Below are positions 17,205 through 26,965 of a stretch of DNA of 64,000 nt, piece after piece; position 1 is the first letter of the stretch, and each line of letters begins with the position of its first letter. This stretch comes from Candidatus Saccharimonadota bacterium (GTDB lineage: Bacteria; Patescibacteriota; Saccharimonadia; Saccharimonadales; UBA4665). The stretch covers positions 248,001 to 312,000 of the forward strand of contig JAQGGT010000004.1 in assembly GCA_028289245.1 (NCBI GenBank), in the 5' to 3' direction. The notes below the pieces were generated by a model. That model made no database searches and was not told where the DNA came from. It saw only the letters and a list, made by a program, of their open reading frames with translations. Both the position numbers and the translations under genes were made by a program.

Positions 17205-19721
17205 TTAGACCAGCGTAGCGTTTAGAGTTTGCTGGGCCTTTTCAGCCAAGACCTGGACGAGGACGCCGACTTCTTTGTCGGTTAGCGTACGCTCATAACT
17301 CGCCAGGTGGAGACGGAATGTGATCTGTTTTGTAGCCTCGTCTTTTTGGTAGAGATCCAGGGGCGCGACGCTGAGTTTAGTCTGCTCCGGCTTGATCTCG
17401 GCGAGCGTAGCAATTACAAAATCGTGGAGTTCGGCGTATGGTAATTCGCTTGGCACCCGGAAGCACACATCTTGCTCGGTGGCCGGGAAGCGCGGCAGGG
17501 CCTGGTAGCGACTGTGCGAGCCGCTCACTTTCAGTAATGCCTCGTTATCGAGCTCAAAGCCGGCAGCAAAAACCGGTAACTTCAAATTCTTACGGGTGAC
17601 GGCCGTAAACTCACCGACAATGCCCAGGAATTCATCACTCGCGGCGTCACGCACGAAGGCACTGCGGTGCTGCTCGTAGAGTTTGACCATCGGCGCATCG
17701 GGCAGTTCGGTAATCGGAACATACTTCAGCTCGATGTTGAGCTCATCGGCGATGGCAGCCAGGTATTTTTTAGCAGTGTAGAGCGCATCGCCGGGTTTCT
17801 TGAGTTTATCAGCGGCCGCATAGGCCAAAGCCAGCGTCTCCATTTCGAGCGGTAAACCATCTTCACCATCATCTTTATGCTGCAGGACATGGCTTTTGCC
17901 AATCTCGAAGATAGCGAACTCATCGTAGCCGGTTTTGATATTGGCGTGGATTTTGTCGAGTAGGCTTGGCATGAGGGAGATCCGGTAGTACTGCAGCTCC
18001 GGGCTGAGGGCGTTGCCGAGCCGGAAGGCGAGTTCGGGGTCTTGGCCGGTCTGCTCGAGCAGCTTGCCATGCACGAAGCTGTAGGTCAGGACTTCGTTGG
18101 CGCCGGTCCGACGCAACCGTTCGCGCAAACGGCGCTTGGTCTCCAGTAAGCTGTTTTTGACAACCGCTACTATACTCCGCTCCGGGAGTTCAAGCGGTAA
18201 CTTATCGAAGCCGTACAAACGGCCGACCTCTTCGACGATATCTTCACGCACTTCAACATCGGTGCGCCAAAACGGCATAGTGACAGTGAGGTGGTCGCCA
18301 TCAACCGAGACAGCACACTCTACATTGCCCAGCAGGCCGGCCATTTCATCGGCCGTCAAGTTGAGACCCAGGCGGTCATTACTAAAGCTGGCGTTAATGG
18401 CAATAGCGGGATACAGCGCGCCGCGTGCGGTAACCTCTTCGGGGAGGGCGTTGAGATCAACAACCTCACTGCCAAAGCTGGCCCCGGCAACATCAGCGAT
18501 CATAAAGGCAGCTTCTTGCAGAATGGCGGTGTTTTGCAGCGGGCTCTGGCCCTTGGTGAAACGAGTAACGGCATCACTAAAAATGCCATGCGTCATGCTC
18601 GTCCGACGAATCGAGTACATATCGAAGGTAGCGCATTCCAAGATGACATTTGTGGTGGCCTCGGTAACCTCTGTATCGGCCCCACCCATGACGCCGCCCA
18701 GGCCGATGAGCGTAGTCTCGGTGGCGATCATAATGGCCTGTTGGCGGGGGTTGATAGTTTTGCCGTTGAGCAGCGTTAAGCGCTCACTGTCACGAGGATT
18801 ACGAGCAATCAGCGTGGCGGCTTCACCACCATCGAGCGCACGAACTTGGTCATAGTCGTACGCGTGGAGCGGTTGGCCAGTGAGCATCATAATGTAGTTG
18901 GTCACGTCGACGACGTTATTAATGGGGCGGATACCGAGGCGACTGAGGTACGTCTGAAGCCAAACGGGGCTCGGCTTGATCGTAACGCCCGCCAGCGCAA
19001 TAGCCGTAAACCGTGGCACGAGCTCCGGCAGCTCATTTTTGACTACCAGCGGCAAGGCTGACTGAACTTCGATGGGTCTTTGCTTGCCCAGCCACCAATC
19101 TGGCGAGGTAAACGGCCGCCCTAGTATGCCGGCAATCTCACGGGCAACACCAAGCTGACCGAAACAATCCGGCCGGTGAGTGAACATCTTGTTTTCGATG
19201 TCGATAATCTGGTCGTTGAGCTTAAATGTCTCGGCAAAATCAGCACCGGGCGAGCAATCAAAATCAATTTCGAGTATGCCCTCGTGACTATCACCGATAG
19301 CCAGCTCTTTGGGGCTGGCAAGCATGCCATTACTGACGACGCCGCGCAGCTCACGTGAACCGAGTACAAAAGGTTCTTTACCAAAACTGCTTGGCACGGT
19401 TGCACCAGGCGGCAGCCAGGCGACGGTAATACCAGCCCGGACATTAGGCGCGCCGCAGACGACTTGCACTAAGCCCTGCTCGTTCCGATCGACGCCTTGC
19501 ACCACGCCACCGTCATCAATCAAGCAGACGTTTAGGTGGTCTGAGCCTTCGAGTTTGCTGCACTCCACCACCTTGACGACCACAATACCTTGGTACTGAG
19601 CCGTGAGGTCGATTACGGATTCGACAGCACCCAACTGGGCGCCAATTTTTGTCACCAGCTCATCGATAGATGGCAGTTCAAACTGCAGGTATTCCTGTAT
19701 CCAGTTCACGCTAATTTTCAT
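17205..19721 (-). CDS. pheT: Phenylalanyl-tRNA synthetase beta subunit
   Basis: An 838-aa subunit of the alpha2-beta2 PheRS. The N-terminal tRNA-binding (EMAP-like) domain (about 40-155), B3/B4 editing domain (about 215-400), B5 (about 410-485), the catalytic-like domain and the C-terminal anticodon-binding FDX-ACB domain (about 745-838) are all recognisable. It attaches phenylalanine to tRNA-Phe together with PheS. It overlaps the preceding four-helix-bundle gene by four bases. Confidence 0.95.
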   Translation of the reverse strand: MKISVNWIQEYLQFELPSIDELVTKIGAQLGAVESVIDLTAQYQGIVVVKVVECSKLEGSDHLNVCLIDDGGVVQGVDRNEQGLVQVVCGAPNVRAGITVAWLPPGATVPSSFGKEPFVLGSRELRGVVSNGMLASPKELAIGDSHEGILEIDFDCSPGADFAETFKLNDQIIDIENKMFTHRPDCFGQLGVAREIAGILGRPFTSPDWWLGKQRPIEVQSALPLVVKNELPELVPRFTAIALAGVTIKPSPVWLQTYLSRLGIRPINNVVDVTNYIMMLTGQPLHAYDYDQVRALDGGEAATLIARNPRDSERLTLLNGKTINPRQQAIMIATETTLIGLGGVMGGADTEVTEATTNVILECATFDMYSIRRTSMTHGIFSDAVTRFTKGQSPLQNTAILQEAAFMIADVAGASFGSEVVDLNALPEEVTARGALYPAIAINASFSNDRLGLNLTADEMAGLLGNVECAVSVDGDHLTVTMPFWRTDVEVREDIVEEVGRLYGFDKLPLELPERSIVAVVKNSLLETKRRLRERLRRTGANEVLTYSFVHGKLLEQTGQDPELAFRLGNALSPELQYYRISLMPSLLDKIHANIKTGYDEFAIFEIGKSHVLQHKDDGEDGLPLEMETLALAYAAADKLKKPGDALYTAKKYLAAIADELNIELKYVPITELPDAPMVKLYEQHRSAFVRDAASDEFLGIVGEFTAVTRKNLKLPVFAAGFELDNEALLKVSGSHSRYQALPRFPATEQDVCFRVPSELPYAELHDFVIATLAEIKPEQTKLSVAPLDLYQKDEATKQITFRLHLASYERTLTDKEVGVLVQVLAEKAQQTLNATLV

Positions 19722-20110
19722 GGGGCATACGTCCGGTAATCATTTTGAGTGAACCAGCTCGGGATGTCTTTGGTGGCGCGTTCGATCTCCGGATCAATCA
19801 GCTTAATGGCCTCCTGGATGGCCACCATAAGATCGGGTTCGACGGCAAAAATACCGGTCCGCTGGGCTAGTTTAAAGGTGGCGCGAAGCACAAACAATGC
19901 TTTGCGGGCTCGGCCATAGCTGTACTGTTTGTCGCGCGGATCGATTGAGCCAAGAGCTTCGGCGGTATCGGTGGTGACGTCGAGGGCCGAATGACGCAGC
20001 TCGGTCTGCATACCCCATTGCTCATCTTCACTAAAGTGATCGAGGGCTTTGTAGACATCGGCCGAAATCGCCAGCGATAACTGTTCTAGTTTGGCTTCCG
20101 TACTGGTCAT
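19718..20110 (-). CDS. Four-helix-bundle protein between pheS and pheT
   Basis: A 130-aa all-helical protein that resembles the four-helix-bundle family known from 23S rRNA intervening sequences (S23-type), judging from the helix pattern, the RKALFVLRATFKLAQ segment and a length near that family's. It overlaps pheS and pheT by four bases at either end (ATGA), so it is coupled to both synthetase subunits. No rRNA is nearby. Whether it associates with PheRS is unknown. Identification rests on overall resemblance only. Confidence 0.7.
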   Translation of the reverse strand: MTSTEAKLEQLSLAISADVYKALDHFSEDEQWGMQTELRHSALDVTTDTAEALGSIDPRDKQYSYGRARKALFVLRATFKLAQRTGIFAVEPDLMVAIQEAIKLIDPEIERATKDIPSWFTQNDYRTYAP

Positions 20111-21159
20111 GCGAACTGCCTCAAGAAATCTAACTTAGCAGCCTCAAAGTGACGAATGTCTTCGATACCGTACTTCATCATAACCAGGCGCTCAATACCA
20201 AAGCCCCAGGCAAACCCGGTGTAGACTTGCGGGTCGATGCCGGCGTGGCGCAGGACGTTCGGGTGGATCATGCCGCAGCCGACTAGCTCCAGCCATTGTT
20301 GCTCGGCGGAGTCATCCTTGCGCAGAATTTGCGGACGCTCAATGGCAAACTCAAAGCTCGGCTCAGTAAATGGAAAATAAAATGGCTGGGTTTTGGTCTT
20401 GAGATTGGCTTGGCCGAAATAGGTGCTCAAGAATGTCTGCAGCGTCGCCATCAGCATACCGGCATGGACGCCTTTCGCAACATAAATGCCCTCCAGCTGA
20501 TAGAAGGTGTGCTCATGAGTGGCATCGAGATCTTCATTACGGAAGACGCGGCCCGGAATGACGCAGGCAATTGGTATGCCCTGCTCCAGCCTAGGAGCAT
20601 GTTGGGTAAGAATCCGGTGCTGCATGGTGCTAGTGTGGGCCGGCGCAATGTACGGCTGGCCACTGGCGTCAGTCTGAGTAGTGGTGAAGGTGTCATAATC
20701 GTCGCGCGCCGGGTGCCCTTCTGGGAAGTTGAGGGTGTTGAACATGTGGTGTTCATCATCGATTTCGCGCGACTCGACGGCCTCAAAACCCATGCGGTAA
20801 AAAATATCTAAAATAGTGGTGATTTCGGTGGTCAGTGGGTGAATACTACCACATTCGGATGGCAACAGTTGGGGCTGCTCGCTTGGCTTGAGATTGGGCG
20901 CGAATGGAGCCGTCACATCGAGTGGCGGCAGGGCATCTTCGGTGGCCTGTGCTTCGTCGACGATGGCCTGTAGTGCCCCGCGCAGGGCGTTTACTTCTTG
21001 GCCAAAGGCCGATTTTGCTTCGGGTGGCAAAGTCCGCAGCTGGTCGTAAAGCGCTTTGAGCTCGGCGGCCTTAAAAATATCGCTCTTTACGGGCAATTCT
21101 GACAGGCGGTGCAGCAGCAATTCGGCAGTTTCAGCAATCTGAGGATTCTGATAGTTCAT
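20107..21159 (-). CDS. pheS: Phenylalanyl-tRNA synthetase alpha subunit
   Basis: A 350-aa class II synthetase subunit. After an N-terminal helical region come motif 1/2 segments (HPLTTEITTILDIFYRMGFE, then IACVIPGRVFRNEDLDATHE) and motif 3 (GFAWGFGIERLVMMKYGI). The start is ATG 21159; a TTG further upstream lies inside the promoter, where TATACT sits at 21171-21176, eleven bases before the ATG. It heads the operon pheS, helical-bundle gene, pheT, DUF2207, hydrolase, ABC exporter. Confidence 0.95.
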   Translation of the reverse strand: MNYQNPQIAETAELLLHRLSELPVKSDIFKAAELKALYDQLRTLPPEAKSAFGQEVNALRGALQAIVDEAQATEDALPPLDVTAPFAPNLKPSEQPQLLPSECGSIHPLTTEITTILDIFYRMGFEAVESREIDDEHHMFNTLNFPEGHPARDDYDTFTTTQTDASGQPYIAPAHTSTMQHRILTQHAPRLEQGIPIACVIPGRVFRNEDLDATHEHTFYQLEGIYVAKGVHAGMLMATLQTFLSTYFGQANLKTKTQPFYFPFTEPSFEFAIERPQILRKDDSAEQQWLELVGCGMIHPNVLRHAGIDPQVYTGFAWGFGIERLVMMKYGIEDIRHFEAAKLDFLRQFA

Positions 21160-21203
21160 ATCTGATAAATAGTATAGCAATAATGGGGTGGCGTCGCTAC
21201 CGT

Positions 21204-22760
21204 TTAGATGGCCTGAGCCAGTTCGATTGGCGTCATCTCAGTTCGCATTTTTGGCATACCGAGATGAACGCTGCTGGGAACCGGGAATGGATACTCGCCG
21301 GTTGCGCAGGCGGTACACATTTCACCGAGGCGGCGGGTACGGCCAGGAGCGACGGCTTCTTGTATCGCTAAGTCGATATTTTCCACCGTGTTAAAGCCGA
21401 CCGAATCAGCGCCAATCTTTTCGGCCATTTCTACCAAGTTACGGCCGTGGGCCAGCAAGCGACGGGTGTCGCGAGTGTCCATGCCGCTGTAACAGCTGTT
21501 CTTGAACTTAGGGGCCGAGAAGCGGAAGTGGACTTCGGTGGCGCCAGCATCGCGCGCGATGCGGTAGAGTACGGTCGAAACGCTCCCCTTCACCGCGGAA
21601 TCATCGACAAATACCACTCGCTTGCCCGCTAGCTCAGACGGGTTGGCTTCGAGTTTATAAACCAAAAGTTTGTCGCGTTCGCCCTCGCGGTATAAAAAGC
21701 TCCGGGCCGTATCGTTCTGAACCAGTCCTTCCATCGCAATCGGCAAACCAGAGGCTTCGGCAAAGCCGATAGCTGCGGCAATACCGGATGACGGTACCGG
21801 TACGACGATGTCGGCCTCCACGGGCGCTTCATGAAACAGACTGCGTCCCATGTTTTTGCGGGCTTCGTACGTCACGACACCTTCGATGGTGCTCAATTTA
21901 TGACCGATGTAGATGTGCTCGTACATACACATGCGCTTTGGTTCGGGGCGTTCGATAAATGACGAGGTCAGGCCATCTTTAGTAATAGTAACTATCTCGC
22001 CTGGCTCGATGTCACGAATAAACTCTACTGACGCATCGAGCCCGCGAGTCTCAGACGCAATGACATAACCGCTGCCGTTTTTGAGCTCACCTAAAACCAG
22101 TGGGTGCGTACCCCAGGGGTCACGGACACCAATGAGTTGCTCTTTGTCCATAATAGATAGGCAGTAGGCCCCATCGATTAGAGGCAATACTTCTGCCAGG
22201 GCCTCGTTGATGGTACCGAGTTCGGCCGCGCGAGCGTCGATTAGCATCGACAGGACATTACTATCACTAGTTGCCTTACTGACGTCGATACTGAGTTTAT
22301 CGGCCACCTTTTCAATAGTTTCCATGTGACCGTTGTGAGCGAGAGCAAACTTGACTCGCTCACCCCAGAACGGTTGGGCTGAGCTATTGCTATCGGCGGT
22401 GCTATACCGTACGTGTCCAATGGCAACCGGCGATTTTGTCCATTCGTCGAGTGGGCTCTCTACTCGCTTAAGCGCGATGCTGTAGCTCGGGGCGATCGGT
22501 TTGAGGGCATCTTGGACCAGACCAATGTCTTTATGGCCCTGCGGCCGGTTAAACTCGTCGCTCCAAACAGAAACACCGGCGCCACTTTGGCCCCGGTGCT
22601 GTAATTTTCGAAGCGCTTGATATGTCATCTCTGCGACTTCTTCGCCAGGAGCAAAAACGCCGTAGACGCCACATTCGTCCTGGGGCTTTTCCATGAATTC
22701 TACGTACTCAATATCAACAGGATGTGCTTCTGGTGAGGCCGGCTCGAGCTCATGTGTCAT
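21204..22760 (-). CDS. purF: Amidophosphoribosyltransferase
   Basis: A 518-aa glutamine PRPP amidotransferase, first step of purine synthesis. A propeptide precedes the nucleophile Cys (DECGVYGVFAP). The PRPP loop is VVFVDDSAVKGSV. Cysteines at RMCMYEHIYIG, KNSCYSGMDT and EMCTACATGEYP match the four iron-sulfur ligands of the Bacillus-type enzyme. A TACACT box (22769-22774) lies eight bases before the ATG, suggesting leaderless expression. No other intact purine gene is in the window, so its role here (phosphoribosylamine supply, or another use) is open. Confidence 0.93.
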   Translation of the reverse strand: MTHELEPASPEAHPVDIEYVEFMEKPQDECGVYGVFAPGEEVAEMTYQALRKLQHRGQSGAGVSVWSDEFNRPQGHKDIGLVQDALKPIAPSYSIALKRVESPLDEWTKSPVAIGHVRYSTADSNSSAQPFWGERVKFALAHNGHMETIEKVADKLSIDVSKATSDSNVLSMLIDARAAELGTINEALAEVLPLIDGAYCLSIMDKEQLIGVRDPWGTHPLVLGELKNGSGYVIASETRGLDASVEFIRDIEPGEIVTITKDGLTSSFIERPEPKRMCMYEHIYIGHKLSTIEGVVTYEARKNMGRSLFHEAPVEADIVVPVPSSGIAAAIGFAEASGLPIAMEGLVQNDTARSFLYREGERDKLLVYKLEANPSELAGKRVVFVDDSAVKGSVSTVLYRIARDAGATEVHFRFSAPKFKNSCYSGMDTRDTRRLLAHGRNLVEMAEKIGADSVGFNTVENIDLAIQEAVAPGRTRRLGEMCTACATGEYPFPVPSSVHLGMPKMRTEMTPIELAQAI

Positions 22761-22864
22761 TTAACTGCAGTGTACATTTTTTGCTAACCATAAGCTAGAA
22801 AATAACGCTTACGATTGGCGTATTAATCACCACATGTAGCGTTGGCCTCTGGTATACTAACCCT

Positions 22865-23359
22865 ATGGCAAATTTTTCTTTTGATGCAGTCAGCGACTAC
22901 GACAAAGCTGAACTTAATAACGTCTTCGACCAAGCGCAGCGCGAAATCACCAGCCGTTACGATTTTAAAGGCACACCGGCCGCTATTGAGTGGCTCGACG
23001 ATAAAAATGGCCTAAAGCTGACCGGCAACGGCGAATGGCAGATCGAGGCAATTCTCGATATCATCCGTAAAAAGCTGGCAGCGCGTGAGCAAAGCCAAAA
23101 ATTACTCGACACCACCCGCGAACCCGTCGAGAGCAATATGAAGACCACCAAGGAAGTGACTTTTAAAAAAGGCCTTGACCAAGATAAGGCCAAAAAGGTT
23201 ACGAGCCTGATTCGCGACAAATTCCCGAAGGTAAAAACCCAGATCCAGGGCGATCTGGTACGCGTGACTAGCACTAGCAAAGATGACCTGCAACAGGTCA
23301 TGCAGGCGCTGCGGGCCGCCGACTTCGACTTCCCGCTCAGTTTTACCAATTATCGCTAA
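22865..23359 (+). CDS. yajQ: YajQ-family nucleotide-binding protein
   Basis: A 164-aa member of the YajQ family (two ferredoxin-like folds), with the family N-terminus FSFDAVSDYDKAELNNVFDQ and SRYDFKG, and later FKKGLDQDKAKKV. Homologues bind cyclic-di-GMP or nucleic acids; the ligand here is unknown. TATACT (22853-22858) is six bases before the ATG, so the message is probably leaderless. Its stop codon overlaps that of the converging small gene by sharing CTAA. Confidence 0.92.
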   Translation: MANFSFDAVSDYDKAELNNVFDQAQREITSRYDFKGTPAAIEWLDDKNGLKLTGNGEWQIEAILDIIRKKLAAREQSQKLLDTTREPVESNMKTTKEVTFKKGLDQDKAKKVTSLIRDKFPKVKTQIQGDLVRVTSTSKDDLQQVMQALRAADFDFPLSFTNYR

Positions 23360-23625
23360 ACGTTTGCGAACGGTTGGATGCTCGGACGTGCCTGCGATAC
23401 GATGTGTACTGCTTCGACGACGGTTTGCTCGCTAAATGTCGGGTAGTGAACGCTGGTTTCAGAGTAATTGGTCGGATCGGAAGGCTCTGAGTCGCTAAAC
23501 GCCAACATATTGCCACCGCGGGGCGGGGTGGCAACTGGCGGGGTATTATCGGCAGCTTCAGACTCCGGCGTAACGTCACCAAAGCGGAAGGGATAGGTAT
23601 TTGATACAAATTTCTCTACTGACAT
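23356..23625 (-). CDS. Hypothetical Pro/Ser/Thr-rich protein
   Basis: An 89-aa protein, probably mostly disordered in the middle (TPESEAADNTPPVATPPRGG), with a more ordered C-terminus (SEQTVVEAVHIVSQARPSIQ). No membrane segment or signal peptide. I do not recognise it. The stop overlaps yajQ's stop. A second frame of similar length overlaps it, but this one has the more protein-like composition. Confidence 0.5.
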   Translation of the reverse strand: MSVEKFVSNTYPFRFGDVTPESEAADNTPPVATPPRGGNMLAFSDSEPSDPTNYSETSVHYPTFSEQTVVEAVHIVSQARPSIQPFANV

Positions 23626-23733
23626 AGGGGCTCTCGGCTCTCTTACTTCTTCTTTAACAGTTTGAATTAGGTATTTATCATACCATTTATATCATATTAC
23701 ATCAATAGCGATGCATACAGTATACTTAAGCGT

Positions 23734-25053
23734 ATGCACGATATGCCCGATCTTTTCGAGTCTGCCAAGGCGGTGTTGGTGATGAACGACCGCGGCAGCT
23801 ATACCCAACCGGCACATGGCCTTTACCCCCACCAGTGGTTATGGGACAGTTGTTTTATCGCCATCGGGCTGCGCCACATCGACATTGAGCGCGCCAAAAT
23901 GGAACTGGTCAGTCTGCTGCGCGGCCAATGGCACAATGGCATGCTCCCCAATATTATTTTTCGTGACGACGCCCAATATCGCACTGACCGCAACATTTGG
24001 CGCAGCTGGATTAACCCCACCGCCCCGGACCACGTCAGCACTACCGGTATTACCCAGCCGCCCGTGTTAGCCGAAGCCATCGTCCAGATTGGCAAAGGTA
24101 TGGCCTGGCCGGAGCGGCGCTCGTGGTACCGCCAGATGTACCCGGCCTTGCTGGCCTATCACCAATGGCTCTACAATGAGCGCGACCCGCACCATGAGGG
24201 CCTCGTCCTACAGATCCATCCCTGGGAAACCGGTCTCGACAACACCCCGCCGTGGATGGCCGAGATGCACCAGCACCAGATGTCATTATGGGTTCGGGTC
24301 GTCGAACGCACGCACCTGGACAGCATCGTTTCGCTCTTCCGGCGCGACACCCGCACCGTCCCGATGGACGAACGCTTCTCGACCATCGAGGCAATCAGCT
24401 TATTCGATATTCAGCGTCGTCTACGCCGCAAAGCCTACGACATTAATAAAATTCTCGACCATGGCCTCTTTGCCATCGAGGACCTCGCCTTTAATAGCAT
24501 GTTTATTCGCGCCAACAGCCATTTGCGCAGTATTGCCAAAAGCCTCAAAGAGGAGCTACCCGAAGAACTGGTTGACCACATGGAGCTAACCGAAAAAGCC
24601 TTTGAACAGCTGTGGGATCCGACCTCCAGCCAATATTATTCCCGTGATTTCGTGACGCACCGCTTGCTCAAAGAGCCGAGTATCGCTACCCTGTTGCCAT
24701 TATATGCCGGCAGTGTCAGCCCCGAGCGGGCCGCCCAGCTTGTGAAACTCATCGAAAACGAATACGCCTTTGGGCCAGCTTTTCCGATCCCGAGTGTGCC
24801 GGTGAACTCGTTTTGGTATAACCCGCGGCTCTACTGGCAAGGCCCGAGCTGGGTGAACATGAACTGGTTGATCATTGATGGCCTGGAACGCTACGGCTAC
24901 AAAGACCACGCCGCCATCCTGCGTGAAACGACGCTTGAAATGGTCGACAAAGGCGGTCCGTATGAGTACTTCGACCCCCGCGACGGTTCTGGCGCTGGCG
25001 CCGCCAATTTCTCCTGGACAGCCGCGCTGGCCATCGACTTACTCAAACGCTAA
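23734..25053 (+). CDS. GH63/MGH1-like glycoside hydrolase
   Basis: A 439-aa (alpha/alpha)6-barrel glycosidase resembling the mannosylglycerate/glucosylglycerate hydrolase group (GH63). Family segments: GLYPHQWLWDSCFIAIGL with the substrate-binding Asp, NGMLPNIIF, WQGPSWVNMNWLIIDGL and EYFDPRDGSGAGAANFSWTA near the end. No signal peptide is visible, so it should act inside on an alpha-linked compatible solute or a disaccharide. TATACT (23721-23726) is seven bases before the ATG. It shares CTAA with the rmuC stop. Confidence 0.82.
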   Translation: MHDMPDLFESAKAVLVMNDRGSYTQPAHGLYPHQWLWDSCFIAIGLRHIDIERAKMELVSLLRGQWHNGMLPNIIFRDDAQYRTDRNIWRSWINPTAPDHVSTTGITQPPVLAEAIVQIGKGMAWPERRSWYRQMYPALLAYHQWLYNERDPHHEGLVLQIHPWETGLDNTPPWMAEMHQHQMSLWVRVVERTHLDSIVSLFRRDTRTVPMDERFSTIEAISLFDIQRRLRRKAYDINKILDHGLFAIEDLAFNSMFIRANSHLRSIAKSLKEELPEELVDHMELTEKAFEQLWDPTSSQYYSRDFVTHRLLKEPSIATLLPLYAGSVSPERAAQLVKLIENEYAFGPAFPIPSVPVNSFWYNPRLYWQGPSWVNMNWLIIDGLERYGYKDHAAILRETTLEMVDKGGPYEYFDPRDGSGAGAANFSWTAALAIDLLKR

Positions 25054-26132
25054 TCGTCTTCTTGCGGCCGGTCGAGCACGAGGGGCTCAACCGCCGGGGC
25101 ACTATCGGCGATTTTCATGACATCTTTGTCGATTTTCTTGAGTTCTTTGTGGGCGGCGTTGTAGTGGCCGACGGTGGTGCCGAGGCTATTGCCGAGCTTC
25201 TGCATAAAGCTCTCGTAGGCACCGATGTGGCGACCAAGCTCGCCGACGCGCTGCTGAATCTCTTTGGCCGTCTCCTCAATCTGCAGGCTGCGCAGGCCCT
25301 GCAACACAGTCTGCAAGTAGGCCATGAAGCTGGTCGGACTGACGATGATCACCTTTTTATCGCGGAAAGCATATTCGATGAGGTCGCGGGCCGAGCTGGC
25401 CGTCGTGCCGACTTTGTTGATGAGCAGATCGTAATAGATGGCCTCGCTGGGGATGAACATAAAGGCAAAATCCATGGTGCCAGCTTTGGGTCGGATGTAC
25501 TTGGAGGTCTCGTCGATACGGTTTTTAAGATCAGCTTTGAAAAGTTTCACAAGGTTTTCACGCTCGAGCTTATCTTTTGATTCGACCAAGCGGTTATAGT
25601 TCTCCAGGCTAAACTTAGAATCTACTGGCAACATGATACCTTTATCGAGGATCACCACCGCATCCGCGATCAGGTCCTTCCCGTCATCGTCTTTGCCGAT
25701 CTTGTGCTGGAGTTTGAAGCGCTCCGGTGGCAGCACGTTCTCTAACACTGATTGCAGGTGGTATTCGCCGAGCACCCCGCGCTGCTTGGGATTCTGCAGC
25801 ACATTCTGCAGGGTTTTGAGCTCGTCAGTGACCGCAAAGACTTGTTTGTTGGTTTCGGTGAGTTCGGCTAAGTTACGGGTGACTTCGGTAATAATCTTAG
25901 AGCTCTCGCTGAACTGCTTTTGCAGGCTGCCGAGCATCATAGCTTGATTTTTGTCGAACCGGTCGGCCATCTGATTTTGCATGCCGGATTGCAAGCTGGT
26001 AATATCGGCGCTCAGCTTGGCCAAGTCTTGCTTGAGCAGCAGGGCCGACTCGCCACTGGCGGGCGGCCGCTTGAGCAACAGATACCCCAGCAAGGCAATC
26101 GCCAACCCCATAACAATAAGCGCAATAATCAT
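25050..26132 (-). CDS. rmuC: RmuC-family DNA recombination protein
   Basis: A 360-aa RmuC homologue. Residues 1-20 form a membrane anchor, about 25-110 a coiled coil, and 115-320 the RmuC domain (RGVLGEYHLQSVLENVLP, VDSKFSLENYNRL, DFAFMFIPSEAIYYDLL), related to restriction-endonuclease folds. In E. coli RmuC limits inversions at short inverted repeats. TACACT (26139-26144) lies six bases before the ATG, implying a leaderless message. Confidence 0.9.
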   Translation of the reverse strand: MIIALIVMGLAIALLGYLLLKRPPASGESALLLKQDLAKLSADITSLQSGMQNQMADRFDKNQAMMLGSLQKQFSESSKIITEVTRNLAELTETNKQVFAVTDELKTLQNVLQNPKQRGVLGEYHLQSVLENVLPPERFKLQHKIGKDDDGKDLIADAVVILDKGIMLPVDSKFSLENYNRLVESKDKLERENLVKLFKADLKNRIDETSKYIRPKAGTMDFAFMFIPSEAIYYDLLINKVGTTASSARDLIEYAFRDKKVIIVSPTSFMAYLQTVLQGLRSLQIEETAKEIQQRVGELGRHIGAYESFMQKLGNSLGTTVGHYNAAHKELKKIDKDVMKIADSAPAVEPLVLDRPQEDD

Positions 26133-26149
26133 AGCTCTAGTGTAGCATC

Positions 26150-26878
26150 TTAGGTTTCGAGCGAGGTGATGACGAACATTACGGCGGCCCCGAGTACGGT
26201 CAGAGCGATGGTGCGATAGCTGGAGTGTTGGCTATGGGCCTCGGGCAGAATCTCGCTGGATCCGATGTACAGCAAGAAGCCGGCGAAAAAGCCTAGGTAA
26301 ATCACGAGGGCGTGATCAGAGACCTGGAATAGGAGCGTACTGGCGGCACCGAGGATTGGCGCGAGGGCATCTATGGTCAGCAGGGTCAGCGCCCGGCGAC
26401 GATCGTTGCGGTTAAGGAGCATCAGACTAACGGTGTTGATGCCGTCGCTAAAGTCATGCGCGATTACCGCGATAGCCACGGCAATACCAACGCTGTTGCC
26501 CGCTTGAAAGCCTAAACCGATGGCGAGACCATCAAAAAAGCTGTGCATGGCCAATGCCGAAGCACTCAACAGACCCACGGCGGGGTGATGGTGGTTGCCG
26601 TACTCATCCTCCTGACTGTGGTGGATCAGAATGCTTTTCTCGATAACATGGAACGTGAGGTAGCCGCAGACCAGGGCGATCATGGCGTGACGGGCGTTGG
26701 CGCCGTGCTTTTGGACTAGCTCAAAAATCTCCGGGAGCAAATCGAAGGCCACGACACCAATAAGAATGCCGGCCGTAAAGCCGAGGATGCGGTGCAACCG
26801 ATCTTTATGACGGAGGGCAAATATACCGCCAAGCGCGGTTGAAATAAATGTGCTGGCAGCAAGGAGCATTGGAAGCAT
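26150..26878 (-). CDS. ZIP-family metal transporter
   Basis: A 242-aa divalent metal permease with about eight membrane helices. Metal-site helices are visible in MHSFFDGLAIGLGFQ and VIAHDFSDGINTVSLML; a His-rich loop (IHHSQEDEYGNHHHP) lies between helices 3 and 4. It would carry zinc or iron into the cytosol. An intrinsic terminator lies in its leader, downstream of a TATAAT box at 26995-27000, so expression could be attenuated. Confidence 0.88.
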   Translation of the reverse strand: MLPMLLAASTFISTALGGIFALRHKDRLHRILGFTAGILIGVVAFDLLPEIFELVQKHGANARHAMIALVCGYLTFHVIEKSILIHHSQEDEYGNHHHPAVGLLSASALAMHSFFDGLAIGLGFQAGNSVGIAVAIAVIAHDFSDGINTVSLMLLNRNDRRRALTLLTIDALAPILGAASTLLFQVSDHALVIYLGFFAGFLLYIGSSEILPEAHSQHSSYRTIALTVLGAAVMFVITSLET

Positions 26879-26936
26879 GAGGCTATTGTGCCTGGCGCTG
26901 TATCTATTTGCAAATTTGCCACCTGCGGTGACGGAT

Positions 26937-26965
26937 AAAAAAAGATCCGGGGGTAAACCCGGATC
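26937..26965 (-). terminator. Intrinsic terminator in the ZIP leader
   Basis: On the minus strand, GATCCGGG (26958-26965) pairs with CCCGGATC (26944-26951) over a 6-base loop, followed by seven T (26937-26943). A smaller hairpin (GGAAG-tgtgagg-CTTCC) precedes it. It could end the mpg transcript, or attenuate one starting at the TATAAT at 26995-27000. Confidence 0.85.
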
